Of a DNA stretch of 17,595 nucleotides, positions 1 to 9,763 are shown piece by piece. Position 1 is the first letter of the stretch. The number at the start of each line of letters is the position of its first letter. Under the pieces are notes generated by a model. The model ran no database searches. It was given only the letters and a program-made list of their open reading frames with translations, and was not told where the DNA came from. The position numbers and the translations under genes are program-made. Source of the DNA: DATCZB01 sp035513215 (GTDB lineage: Bacteria; Pseudomonadota; Gammaproteobacteria; Steroidobacterales; Rariloculaceae); assembly GCA_035513215.1 (NCBI GenBank), contig DATKCK010000058.1:1-17595 (forward strand). The letters run 5' to 3'.

Positions 1-111
1 CGAACTTCGCGCTCACGGGGCCTGCTGTTCTACCGCATGCTTGAACAGGCGCTCGTGACCGAGCCGGTCACCTATGCGCAAATCGCCCGAAAGGCAGAAC
101 ACAACATGTAG
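1..111 (+). CDS. 3' end of an unidentified ORF (partial)
   Basis: The first reading frame is open from base 1 to a TAG at 109-111 and gives the last 36 residues of a protein. The readable core is GLLFYRMLEQALVTEPVTY, ending in AEHNM. I do not recognise the family. The tail could come from a transposase or another accessory protein, but nothing here proves that. It lies only 30 bp before the ATP-grasp remnant and in a different frame, so this spot may be a junction between two broken genes. Confidence 0.35.
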   Translation, partial: RTSRSRGLLFYRMLEQALVTEPVTYAQIARKAEHNM

Positions 112-140
112 GGGTTGATGGAGCTAAGTGGATACCCCTT

Positions 141-500
141 ATGGTGAAACAGCCTGCTCTCGTGACCGATGACTTCATCGCCGAGGAGCTCGACTATCTT
201 CGGACGAACCCGCACGAAGCCGAGGTGCGAAGGGCCTTCGAGTTGGCAAAGATCGAGTATGGTCGAATCGATTACAGTCTATCGAATGGCAAGCTTCAGA
301 TCTGGGAAATCAACAGCAATCCAATGTTCGCGACTGCTGCCAGCGCGGCTGATCCGAGACGCAGGAGGGTTCACCGTCTCAGCGCTGAGCTTATCAACGC
401 AGAGTTTCTCTCTCTGATTCAAAGGCCGCTGCCCGAAACGAAGCGCATCTGGTGTGGAATTCGCCTAAACAGTCTCCACCGATCCAGATTCGAGCTCTGA
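141..500 (+). pseudogene. 5'-truncated ATP-grasp domain protein (C-terminal fragment)
   Basis: The 119-residue reading carries the end of an ATP-grasp fold. The stretch FELAKIEYGRIDYSLSNGKL followed by IWEINSNPMF (about residues 33-63) matches the metal- and ATP-binding end of that fold: the D of GRIDY, and the E and N of WEINSNP. An intact ATP-grasp enzyme needs another 150-250 residues upstream for its N-terminal and ATP-clamp subdomains. In-frame translation before the ATG at 141 is open only back to base 45. It soon stops looking homologous, apart from a possible KWIPLMVK just upstream. The copy is therefore a remnant, and the ATG may not be a genuine start. GC content is visibly lower than in the rest of the window, in keeping with acquired or decaying DNA. 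The substrate of the parent enzyme cannot be told. Confidence 0.6.
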
Positions 501-601
501 GCCTTTCAAAGTAACCGCGCAGAGTCTGCCACAGTACTTGGTTGGCGATCTGTGATTCTCATGGAGCGACGCCGTTCACGGCGGGGCGACCGACGACTCG
601 A

Positions 602-607
602 TATAAA
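602..607 (+). promoter_or_regulatory. possible -10 element (TATAAA) upstream of the GNAT gene
   Basis: TATAAA occurs about 90 bp before the GNAT start in an otherwise GC-rich stretch. No convincing -35 hexamer sits at 16-18 bp; the nearest, TTCACG at 575-580, is 21 bp away. It is only a weak promoter candidate. The remaining sequence between 501 and 698 shows nothing else I can support. Confidence 0.2.
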
Positions 608-698
608 AGTTGTGGTCCATAGCCGCCCGCGGGTTTGAACGACTGTCAGTGTCCCGCCTCGGCGTTAGAGCCCTGCGGCTGCTTCTTTTCATCGAGCC

Positions 699-1234
699 AT
701 GGCAAATACGACACACGAACCTCGGATCATGAGTTGTCCCCCCGATCGGCTCGACGCTTTGTTTCGGCTACGGGCAAGCGTCTGGTTGGCCGAGGGCGCC
801 GCGCCCGAGGCATTTGTAGACAATCGATGGACAGATGCTCGCGACGCCGCGCGCCAGCATTGGATCGCGCTACACCAGGGCGACGTTGTCGCGGGTGCGT
901 CCCTCAGTATCCACGCTAGTCTGCGCGAAGCCGAAGAGGCCGAGGCTTATCTTGCCTATGGGCTGCCGGAAGCCGGTCCGGTCGCCGTGCCTGCGCGAGT
1001 AATCGTTCGTCGCGACTGGCGGGCACGGGCTTGGTTGAGAGACTGCTTGAGATACAGGAGCAGGCTGCCCACGCTGCAGGCGCTGGCTTGGCCGTGCGCC
1101 AGGCGTCGCGCATGATGCGCCCGCTCCTTCAACGGCGTGGTTGGCGCTGCCATGGCCCGGCGCCGCATGACGCCCGCTTTCCTTTGGCGCACTTCTCGGT
1201 GATGTCCTTATCCCTCACCCTCGGCTCGCGATAG
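699..1234 (+). pseudogene. GNAT-family N-acetyltransferase, frameshifted
   Basis: The two halves of one GNAT enzyme lie in adjacent frames. The first frame (from ATG 699, or the later ATG at 729) gives the N-terminal strands and reads to VIVRRDWRA. The second frame continues GTGLVERLLEIQEQAAHAAG and runs to the TAG at 1232-1234. Joined, they restore the acetyl-CoA pyrophosphate loop R-x-x-G-x-G/A (RDWR-GTGLVERLL) and the usual helix after it. The break is in the G run at 1021-1023: adding one G gives TGG CGG GGC ACG GGC. The first frame runs on out of register to 1115. Either this is a true loss-of-function deletion or a homopolymer error in the assembly. The acyl acceptor is unknown. Expected length when repaired is about 178 residues, normal for GNAT. 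Confidence 0.7.
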
Positions 1235-1295
1235 CCGCTGGCATAGCGAATGCTCTAACATCTGCGTAAGGCGAAGCGCGACCTATTGTTGACGC

Positions 1296-1520
1296 TCAAG
1301 TCAGAAGCAAGTACGTGACGATCGTCAAGGTCCAGACAACGGCGCCGATGACCGCGGCATTCACGAAGCCCCTCGCCGCATCGACATCGTCATCCACGTA
1401 GCTGCTCGTCTCGAGCGTCTCCAGTACTTCGCGCGGATGGAGATTGGCGCCTTCGCCGCCCTCGGCAGCGTATCGATCTTGCGCCGCGTCGGGCCGAATC
1501 TTCTGTCCGCGGACTCCCAT
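1296..1520 (-). CDS. small single-span membrane protein
   Basis: This 74-residue protein has a polar N-terminal half and one hydrophobic segment at the extreme C-terminus (about residues 52-74, FVNAAVIGAVVWTLTIVTYL), so it looks tail-anchored. I do not recognise a family. I chose the ATG at 1520 rather than the TTG one codon earlier because an AGGGGG Shine-Dalgarno lies five bases upstream of the ATG. It starts 27 bp after the stop of the GGDEF gene on the same strand, so the two are probably co-transcribed. A link to cyclic-di-GMP signalling is only suggested by that position. Confidence 0.55.
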   Translation of the reverse strand: MGVRGQKIRPDAAQDRYAAEGGEGANLHPREVLETLETSSYVDDDVDAARGFVNAAVIGAVVWTLTIVTYLLLT

Positions 1521-1547
1521 CAAGACCCCCCTAACATCGAGGTGCCG

Positions 1548-2159
1548 TCAGGCGCTGCGCTTGGGCCGTCCCTGCCAGGCGACGGGCAGTCTCGTGACGC
1601 TCGCAAGATCACGCGTGAGCTCGGCCGTTCGCGAGACCTCGACGCAGTCGCCGCCGAACTGCTTGGCCAGGCACATCGTCTTCTCGGACCTGGCGAGAAG
1701 ATCGTCGATCGTATCGTCGCCCTTGAACGTTGCGACCGCGATCGAAACCGTGACGCCGCACCCATCCTCGTATGATGCGGCGATTCTCTGCCTGACGACG
1801 TGGGCGAATTGCTCGGATCGCGCCAGACGGCAGCCGGGCAGGAGCAGCATCAGGCTGTCGCCGTCGTATCGGCCCATCAGGCAACGCAGATTGCCCCATT
1901 GCGGCAGATCCAGCGTCGCTCGAATCGCTTCGGCTGTCTCGGCGAGCAATTCGTCGCCCTTCGTGATGCCGTGCTGCTCGTTGAATTTGCGCAGTTGATC
2001 GACATCGATCAGGCAAACGCTGAACGGCTTGCCCATGTCGACGGCGAAGCGGCACTCATCGGCCAGCAGGCTGAGAAAGTGGGGCCGGTTGAACGCGGAG
2101 GTCAGGCCGTCGCGCGTCGCATTCCGATTGCGGCTTATCGATCCGGTGCTCTCTGGCAT
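1548..2159 (-). CDS. stand-alone GGDEF-domain protein with degenerate active site
   Basis: Active GGDEF proteins make cyclic-di-GMP from two GTP. This 203-residue protein is a GGDEF domain with no sensory, receiver or membrane part. Visible landmarks are the entry motif DGLTSAFNR (residues 17-25), the metal-binding strand CLIDVDQLRKFN with D52 and D54, and the following EQHG...GDELL helix. The signature loop reads RYDGDSL (97-103) where an active enzyme has RYGGDEF: the first Gly and the Glu-Phe pair are replaced, while the metal-ligand Asp is kept. No RxxD inhibitory site is seen five residues upstream of the loop. The protein is therefore more likely a GTP or c-di-GMP binder than a cyclase. 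The ATG at 2159 has only a weak ribosome site. The small membrane protein follows in the same direction. A gap of 122 bp separates it from the ABC permease upstream, with no clear promoter. Confidence 0.8.
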   Translation of the reverse strand: MPESTGSISRNRNATRDGLTSAFNRPHFLSLLADECRFAVDMGKPFSVCLIDVDQLRKFNEQHGITKGDELLAETAEAIRATLDLPQWGNLRCLMGRYDGDSLMLLLPGCRLARSEQFAHVVRQRIAASYEDGCGVTVSIAVATFKGDDTIDDLLARSEKTMCLAKQFGGDCVEVSRTAELTRDLASVTRLPVAWQGRPKRSA

Positions 2160-2281
2160 TTCTTATACGGCTCTTCGTCCCTGAATGAAAACGCTGCCAG
2201 ATTGCCAGTGAATCAGAGCGCGCTGCGTGAAGCCTCTCTCAGATGCGCGAGCAAGGAATTGACATAAGTGCGCGATGTGTC

Positions 2282-3466
2282 TCAGCCGAGCAGTGCTTCA
2301 CGTTTATAGAGCCGGATCGTCACGAGTGCGATCAGACCGGCGTAGATCAGCGTGCTCGCCACGGACTGCACAACCATGAGCCAATCGACGGGTTCCTGCT
2401 TGATCAGGGTCGTGATCAAGAGATGCTGACTCATGCTCGGCACCCACATCAGAGCCTGACTCGGCTCGACGTTCAGAATCGTGGCGATCGCGACCGGTAG
2501 CGTCGGCACGAGCAGCAGGAGACCGAGCCAGGTCTGGGCTTCCTTGTAGCTCTTCGTGAACGATGCGACGAGCGTCATCATAAACGCGCCGAGGACCGAG
2601 AACGGCGCGAGCAGCAGAAACGCGTAGATGGCCGTCGCCGCCGTGAATCCCGAGCTCATGCCGAGCTCGTCGAGCGGCAGATAGGGCGTAGCGATACCGA
2701 AACCGATCAGCGTCAGCGCGAGCGACGCGAGCATGAAAACGGTCGTGGCCGAAACCTTGCCGAGCAGCAGGCTCGTTCGCGACACGGGCGTGGTCAGCAG
2801 CGGCTCGAGCGATTTGCGCTCGCGCTCGCCGGCGGTCGTATCGATCGCAAGGTACATGCCGCCCATCAGGACGGCGAAGAGCAGGAAGTAGGTCAGGATG
2901 CCGAGCATCAGCGCCGACCGTCCGGTCGGCGTGGACAGGTCGTAGGAATCTACGATGATCGGGCGCACGACGGTCGGGCTCACGCCGCGCGCGAGCAGGC
3001 GCAGGGCGCCGATGCGCTCGGACCAGGCGCGCAGCTCGCTCTGCACGCGCTGCACACGCTCGCCGTTGCGGGAATCGGATCGATCGAAGACGACCGTGAC
3101 GCGCGCCGGGCGGTCGCTGCCGAAGTTGTCGGCGAAGGTGTCCTCGATCACGACGACGAAGCCGTGAACGCCGTCGACGACGGCCCGTGCCGCCGAGTCG
3201 AGGTCGGTGATCTCGTGATCGAGGTCCGCGTCGATGCCCCGGGCCGCGAGAAACGCCTCGAGATTCCCGGCCGACTCGATGCCGACGATCGGCACGCTGA
3301 GCCGCTGCTCGGCCGACGATATCGCCTGATTGACGACGAGCTGAATCATCGCGACGAACATCAGCGGAGCGAAGAGCGGCCCGAAGGCGAGCGTCGAGAA
3401 CATCGTGCGCCGGTCACGGACGTTGTCGACGATCTCCTTGCGACAGACGACGCCGATCGCGTTCAC
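2282..3466 (-). CDS. NatB-like ABC-2 family permease
   Basis: This is the membrane subunit of an ABC exporter of the NatB type (COG1668-like). There is one transmembrane helix near the N-terminus (about residues 22-50), then an extracytoplasmic domain of roughly 130 residues. Five or so helices follow in the C-terminal half, including LTYFLLFAVLMGGMYLAIDT. The cytoplasmic stretch GERERKSLEPLLTTPVSR after the second helix is a strong family marker. The start is a GTG at 3466 that overlaps the TGA of the ATPase gene by four bases, so translation is coupled. NatB was defined in Bacillus as part of a sodium exporter, but relatives move other substrates. The neighbouring peptidase and ankyrin genes do not identify the cargo. 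Length (394 residues) is normal. Confidence 0.88.
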   Translation of the reverse strand: MNAIGVVCRKEIVDNVRDRRTMFSTLAFGPLFAPLMFVAMIQLVVNQAISSAEQRLSVPIVGIESAGNLEAFLAARGIDADLDHEITDLDSAARAVVDGVHGFVVVIEDTFADNFGSDRPARVTVVFDRSDSRNGERVQRVQSELRAWSERIGALRLLARGVSPTVVRPIIVDSYDLSTPTGRSALMLGILTYFLLFAVLMGGMYLAIDTTAGERERKSLEPLLTTPVSRTSLLLGKVSATTVFMLASLALTLIGFGIATPYLPLDELGMSSGFTAATAIYAFLLLAPFSVLGAFMMTLVASFTKSYKEAQTWLGLLLLVPTLPVAIATILNVEPSQALMWVPSMSQHLLITTLIKQEPVDWLMVVQSVASTLIYAGLIALVTIRLYKREALLG

Positions 3467-4191
3467 GTCGAATCAGCCCGCATGACGGCATCGACGAAAA
3501 CCTGCTCGAGATCGTCGCAGGCGAACTCGTGCCTGAGCGCGGCGGGCGTGCCGCGGGCAGCGAGCCGGCCGTGCGCGATGACGACGATCTCGTCGGTCAG
3601 AGCGGCGATCTCCTGCATGACGTGACTGGAGAGCAGGATGCAGCAGCCGCGTCGCTTGAGCTCGGTCAGCCAGAGCCTGAGGTCGCGCGTCGCCATGACG
3701 TCGAGGCCGCTCGTCGGCTCGTCGAGCAGCAGGTAGTCGGGCTCGTTGACGAGTGCGCGCGCGAGGGCGACCTTGGTTCGCTCTCCCTGCGAGAAGCCTT
3801 TCGCGCGCCGGTTCGCGATCGCCGAAAGGTCGAGGCGCTCGACGAGCGCGGCGATGCGGGCATTGAGCGTTTCGCGCCCGATCCCGTGCAGGTCGCCGTA
3901 ATAGCGGATGTTCTCGACGGCCGTGAGCTGCGGATAGAGCCCCGCGCCGTGCGGCAGGACACCGAAGCGCCGGCGCACGGCGAGCGGGTCGGCCGCGACG
4001 TCGATGCCGTCGATCGTGGCGCGGCCGCCGTCGGCGTTCATGACGGTCGAGAGTATGCGCAGGCAGGTCGACTTGCCGGCGCCGTTCGGCCCGAGCAATC
4101 CCGTGATCCGCCCGCGCTCCGCCGCGAAGCTGACGCCGTCGAGCGCGCGAATCTCGCCGAAGAACTTCGTCAATGCGCTGACTTCGATCAT
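3463..4191 (-). CDS. NatA-like ABC transporter ATP-binding protein
   Basis: This 242-residue ABC ATPase powers the NatB-like permease encoded next. All nucleotide-binding motifs are present: Walker A GPNGAGKST (34-42), signature FSQGE (133-137), Walker B YLLLDEPT (153-160, catalytic E158), the SGLD D-loop, and the switch His at 190 in SSH. At the Q-loop position it reads LPHGAGLY, with His in place of the usual Gln; I recall this as common in NatA relatives. The phrase KGFSQGERTKVALARALV followed by SGLDVMATR is typical of the NatA group. It begins 10 bp after the stop of the peptidase gene and overlaps the permease by 4 bp, so it sits inside a four-gene minus-strand operon. Confidence 0.9.
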   Translation of the reverse strand: MIEVSALTKFFGEIRALDGVSFAAERGRITGLLGPNGAGKSTCLRILSTVMNADGGRATIDGIDVAADPLAVRRRFGVLPHGAGLYPQLTAVENIRYYGDLHGIGRETLNARIAALVERLDLSAIANRRAKGFSQGERTKVALARALVNEPDYLLLDEPTSGLDVMATRDLRLWLTELKRRGCCILLSSHVMQEIAALTDEIVVIAHGRLAARGTPAALRHEFACDDLEQVFVDAVMRADST

Positions 4192-4201
4192 CGCCGATTG
4201 C

Positions 4202-5671
4202 CTACGGGGCCGGTCCCTGAAAGCTCAGGAAGAACGGCATCGGCGGCTCGTCGTCGAGGCAGGCCGGATCGGACGCCTGCGGGTCCGCGCTCGCGACGAA
4301 GGCCTCCATCAGCCTCGGCACGCAGCCGACGGCGGCAAGACCGTGGCCCTGGCCCTTGCCTACGATATGGCGCGTATTCGTAAGGCCGGCGTCCGCGACG
4401 CGCTCGGCATAGGCCGGCGGCGTTACCGGATCGTGCTCGCCGGAAAGCAATAGCGCCGGCTGGTCGCTCGCGACGGGCTCCTTGAAGTCCTCGTCGATGA
4501 CGCCGGCCGGCCAGGACTCGCAGATGGCCCGAAGACCGTCGATGACCGTCGTGCCGAGGTAGAGGAAAGCCGCGTTGGGATCGTTGTCGTCGGGGAACCA
4601 CGGCGCATCCTCGGTGCAGACGACCGAGTTGTGCATCGCGAAGCCGATCGATTCGGCGACGGACTGAATCTGCAGCTCCGCCTGCGCCGCAAGCGGAAGC
4701 ATGTTCCCCGCATGCGCGGCCTCGATGACGAGCGGCAGCAGCGCGACGGTGGCGTCGCTGTAGCTCATCAGACGAACGGCGCCCTGCAAATGCGTTTCGT
4801 CGAGCTCGACGCTCTTCGGCGCGCCGGTGACGGGATCGTTGAGCACGACCTCGATCGACTGGCCGGCGAAGCGCTGGCGCAGCTCGTCGAAGCGCTCCGC
4901 GATGTCGGGAAACCGTTCGTTGCAGGCCGGCGACGCGGCGCAGCGGGCGAAGGCCGCGTCGAGCGCGCGCCCGGCATCGGCCGCGATGTCAGGTCCGAGG
5001 GCGAGATCGGGCGGCACGGTGCCGTCGAGGATCATCGTGCGCACGCGATCGCCATGGCGCCTGAGATAGTGCTGCGCGACGCGCGTGCCGTACGAGACGC
5101 CGTAGACGTTCCACTCGGTGACGCCGAGCTCCGTGCGCAGCGTCTCGAGGTCGCGGACCGCGACCGAGGTCGTGAACAGGCGCGGGTCGTGGTCGAACCC
5201 GGCGATGCAGGACTCGACGGTGGCGCGGATCTCCTCCTCCGTCGCCGTCACGAGCTCGAACTCCTCGGGCAGCTCGCAATCGAGGCCCGACAGCGAGCGT
5301 CCGGTGCCGCGCTGGTCGAGCAGCAGGATGTCGCGCTCGCGTCGGATCGGCTCGAAAGCGGGCCTGAGCTGCAGATAGAGGTCGACTCCGCTGCCGCCCG
5401 GGCCGCCGTTGATCAGAACGAGCGGATCGGGCGCCGGATTCGCCGTCAGCGCCGGAATGCGCGCGAAGAAAAGCTCGAGGGTCGGGCCCTCGGGATCGGC
5501 GTAGTCCTCGGGTACCTCGAGCGTCGCGCAGCTGCCGTAAGCCGCGGGCAAAGACTCCTGCAGCAGCCGGCAAGGTGACTCGTCGAGGGCGGCATTCACT
5601 TCGCGTTGCGCCAGCGCGAGCAGCAGCGCGGCGACGGCCGTGGCGATGCGCGTGTTCACGGGAATCGGCAA
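4202..5671 (-). CDS. exported alpha/beta-hydrolase, S33 / tripeptidyl aminopeptidase-like
   Basis: This 489-residue serine hydrolase has the plan of the SlpD/E-type tripeptidyl aminopeptidases and S33 prolyl aminopeptidases. It has a hydrophobic leader (about residues 8-21, IATAVAALLLALA), the oxyanion motif GGPGGSG (89-95) and DQRGTGRS (119-126). The nucleophile elbow is GVSYG with Ser183, the acid is in GEHDPVTPP (D414), and the catalytic His is in GQGHG (H443) in the TAP-like C-terminal domain. The triad is complete, so it should be active outside the cytoplasm. The likely reaction is removal of short peptides or a proline-type residue from peptide N-termini; the exact substrate is unknown. 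The start is uncertain: no ATG fits the leader. TTG at 5671 is given, and GTG at 5659 would give a neat leader beginning MNTRIA. Neither has a good ribosome site, consistent with coupling to the ankyrin gene ending 12 bp upstream. Confidence 0.88.
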   Translation of the reverse strand: MPIPVNTRIATAVAALLLALAQREVNAALDESPCRLLQESLPAAYGSCATLEVPEDYADPEGPTLELFFARIPALTANPAPDPLVLINGGPGGSGVDLYLQLRPAFEPIRRERDILLLDQRGTGRSLSGLDCELPEEFELVTATEEEIRATVESCIAGFDHDPRLFTTSVAVRDLETLRTELGVTEWNVYGVSYGTRVAQHYLRRHGDRVRTMILDGTVPPDLALGPDIAADAGRALDAAFARCAASPACNERFPDIAERFDELRQRFAGQSIEVVLNDPVTGAPKSVELDETHLQGAVRLMSYSDATVALLPLVIEAAHAGNMLPLAAQAELQIQSVAESIGFAMHNSVVCTEDAPWFPDDNDPNAAFLYLGTTVIDGLRAICESWPAGVIDEDFKEPVASDQPALLLSGEHDPVTPPAYAERVADAGLTNTRHIVGKGQGHGLAAVGCVPRLMEAFVASADPQASDPACLDDEPPMPFFLSFQGPAP

Positions 5672-5683
5672 TTCGGGGAGAGC

Positions 5684-7315
5684 CTACTCGACGGTTGTCT
5701 GCTTGAGCGCTGCGAGCAGGATGGCTTCGGCTTCCGGAAACTCCCGCGAGGCGTTTGCGAGGAAGACGCCGCGGGACATCATCAGCGGCGTCCAGCCGAG
5801 CGCATTTTCGGCGGCCGGATCCGCGCCCTGGTCGATCAGGTACTGCGTGATCGAAGGCTGGTTCGAGATGATCGAGCCATGCAGGGCTGTCGAGTCGTCC
5901 CAGCGTGGATCGCCGGCGCCTGAGTCCGCGATCTCGTCGATGTTCAGCGGGTAGTAGAGCAGCGTGTACGCGGGCTCGCCCTGCATCGCGAGCTCGCCGA
6001 AGTCGGCACGCGCGTTGACGTCGTTGCCGAGCTCGACGGCGAGCTCGACGGCCTCGAGTCGTTCGGCCGCGGAGACGCCGGTGTGCGGTCCCGGCGTCTC
6101 GCCTTCCCAGGTGTCGAGGCCGGCAGCCACCATCAGCGGCGTGATGCCGAAGCGGTTCGTGATCGCGGGATCCGCGCCGCCATCGGCGAGCATGCGCATC
6201 AGTGGCGCGTCGCCGTTCTTGGCCGCGATGTAGAACGCGGTCGCGCCGTTGAACGTCAGCAGGTGGCGGCCGAGCGTAAGGCCGGGCGGGTTGCGGGCGG
6301 TGCCGCCGAGCTTGTTGAACCGGCCTTCGTCCCAGTCGATGCGCACGTTCGGGTCGGCACCGGCGTCGAGCAATTGCCGAACGAGCTCGAGGCTCGTCAC
6401 CCTGCCCGTCGGCCTGACCGGTGCGTCGGCCTCGCCGCCGACGGCGGCCGTGCCCGTGGCGCCCGGCTTCCTGAGCCAGGCGATCGTATGAAACGGCGAA
6501 CCGCGCGGATCGGGCAGGTTCGGATCGGCGCCATGCGCGAGCAGCACCGACGCCACCTCGAAATAGCCGTTGACGATGGCCATGTTCAGGGCGCTCGTGC
6601 CGTCGGGCGCTACGTCGTCGACATCGGCTCCCGCCCCAATCAACACGTCGAGCGCGTCGAGCTCGGCGTTGCGAACGGCGAAGAGCAGCGACGTGAAGCC
6701 GCCCGCCGACCGCGCATCGATCTCGGCGCCCCTTTCCAGCAGCAGCGCCGAGGCCTCGGCATTGCCCTCGCCGGCCGCCCACATCAGCGCGGTCTGCCCC
6801 CGGAACGGTTCGTTGAGGTTCGGATCGGCGCCGCGCTCGAGCAGCAAGCGCACGGCATCGGGACGGCCATTCAGGGCGGCGAGCATCAGCGCCGATTCGC
6901 CTTCACTGGAAAGTCCGTTTGGGTCGGCGCCGGCGTCGAGGAGCTGCTCGATCACCGGTGCATTGCCGTCAATTGCGGCCAGCGCCAGAGGCGTCACGCC
7001 GTTGCGCGTCGCCGCGTCGACCGTGGCGCCGGCCGCGAGCAGCAGACCGGCGAGCTCAACGTCGCCGCGCCGGGCCGCGACGTGCAATGCTGTCGCGCCG
7101 TCGGCGCTCGCCTCGTCGATATCGGCGCCGCCGGCAATCAGTGACGATACGGTCGCGTGATCCCCGCTCCCGGCCGCAGCGACGAGCTCGGACGCGGTTG
7201 CCGTCGCGGGAGCCGCAAGGCCCGCTATGACCCCCCCGATCAGGGCCGGCCAGGCAGCGGACGGCAGGACCCGGGCGACAGTCGAAAGCCTGAATGTAGG
7301 GCGTATCGGGCTCAT
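5684..7315 (-). CDS. exported ankyrin-repeat protein
   Basis: After a signal-peptide-like leader (residues 1 to about 40, hydrophobic WPALIGGVIAGLAAPATATA), the protein is almost entirely ankyrin repeats. About 11-12 are visible, each with the pattern G-x-T/S-A/P-L-x-x-A-A...G-x...LL...G-A-D-x-N. Two repeats carry long inserts, near residues 260-330 and 375-460. Ankyrin solenoids bind other proteins and have no catalysis of their own, so this is probably a periplasmic or surface-facing scaffold. I placed the start at the ATG at 7315. The frame stays open to 7540, but the extra N-terminus is Arg/Ala/Ser/Thr/Pro-rich frame noise and overlaps the divergent cytochrome gene. It is first in a minus-strand operon with the peptidase and NatAB-like genes and is divergent from the DUF1592/DUF1552 pair. 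From memory, ankyrin proteins recur near such pairs in environmental genomes, but I cannot verify that here. Confidence 0.87.
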   Translation of the reverse strand: MSPIRPTFRLSTVARVLPSAAWPALIGGVIAGLAAPATATASELVAAAGSGDHATVSSLIAGGADIDEASADGATALHVAARRGDVELAGLLLAAGATVDAATRNGVTPLALAAIDGNAPVIEQLLDAGADPNGLSSEGESALMLAALNGRPDAVRLLLERGADPNLNEPFRGQTALMWAAGEGNAEASALLLERGAEIDARSAGGFTSLLFAVRNAELDALDVLIGAGADVDDVAPDGTSALNMAIVNGYFEVASVLLAHGADPNLPDPRGSPFHTIAWLRKPGATGTAAVGGEADAPVRPTGRVTSLELVRQLLDAGADPNVRIDWDEGRFNKLGGTARNPPGLTLGRHLLTFNGATAFYIAAKNGDAPLMRMLADGGADPAITNRFGITPLMVAAGLDTWEGETPGPHTGVSAAERLEAVELAVELGNDVNARADFGELAMQGEPAYTLLYYPLNIDEIADSGAGDPRWDDSTALHGSIISNQPSITQYLIDQGADPAAENALGWTPLMMSRGVFLANASREFPEAEAILLAALKQTTVE

Positions 7316-7357
7316 GGCTCGCTCGGCGCTTCGGCGCGCCACCGCGCGCCGTACCTC

Positions 7358-7367
7358 AATATACAAT
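7358..7367. promoter_or_regulatory. AT-rich candidate -10 region in the divergent intergenic gap
   Basis: The only AT-rich patch between the divergent ankyrin and cytochrome genes is TTATACAAT-like sequence. On the plus strand it holds TACAAT (7362-7367), one mismatch from TATAAT, 27 bp before the GTG at 7395. On the minus strand it reads TATATT (7363 down to 7358), about 42 bp before the ATG at 7315. No good -35 hexamer is seen for either direction, so overlapping divergent promoters are inferred mainly from position. Confidence 0.35.
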
Positions 7368-7394
7368 GTTCGCATCGAATCCGGGGAGCGAACG

Positions 7395-9761
<2,367 letters not shown>

Positions 9762-9763
9762 CG

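Noticed and set aside
565..590. Small hairpin GCCG-TTCA-CGGC as a terminator
   Set aside because: The stem is only four or five base pairs and there is no T-run after it.
1235..1295. Possible integron attC site (TCTAAC ... GTTGACG)
   Set aside because: The core ends do not fit RYYYAAC and GTTRRRY, no paired inner boxes are seen, and no integrase or cassette array is nearby.
2160..2175. TATAAG as a -10 element for the GGDEF gene
   Set aside because: It lies only two bases before the ATG and has no -35 partner at 17 bp.
4989..6782. 597-codon minus-strand frame crossing the ankyrin and peptidase genes
   Set aside because: The translation is mostly Arg/Ala/Gly and overlaps two genes with clear domains in another frame; it is a GC shadow.
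5700..7200. Periodic pattern of about 99 bp that might suggest a DNA repeat array
   Set aside because: The period is that of 33-residue ankyrin repeats. The DNA itself is diverged between units and there are no identical spacers or repeats as in CRISPR.
7227..7394. N-terminal extension of the DUF1592-type protein
   Set aside because: It would overlap the divergent ankyrin gene and push the membrane anchor some 60 residues inwards. The GTG at 7395 has a good ribosome site and places the anchor first.
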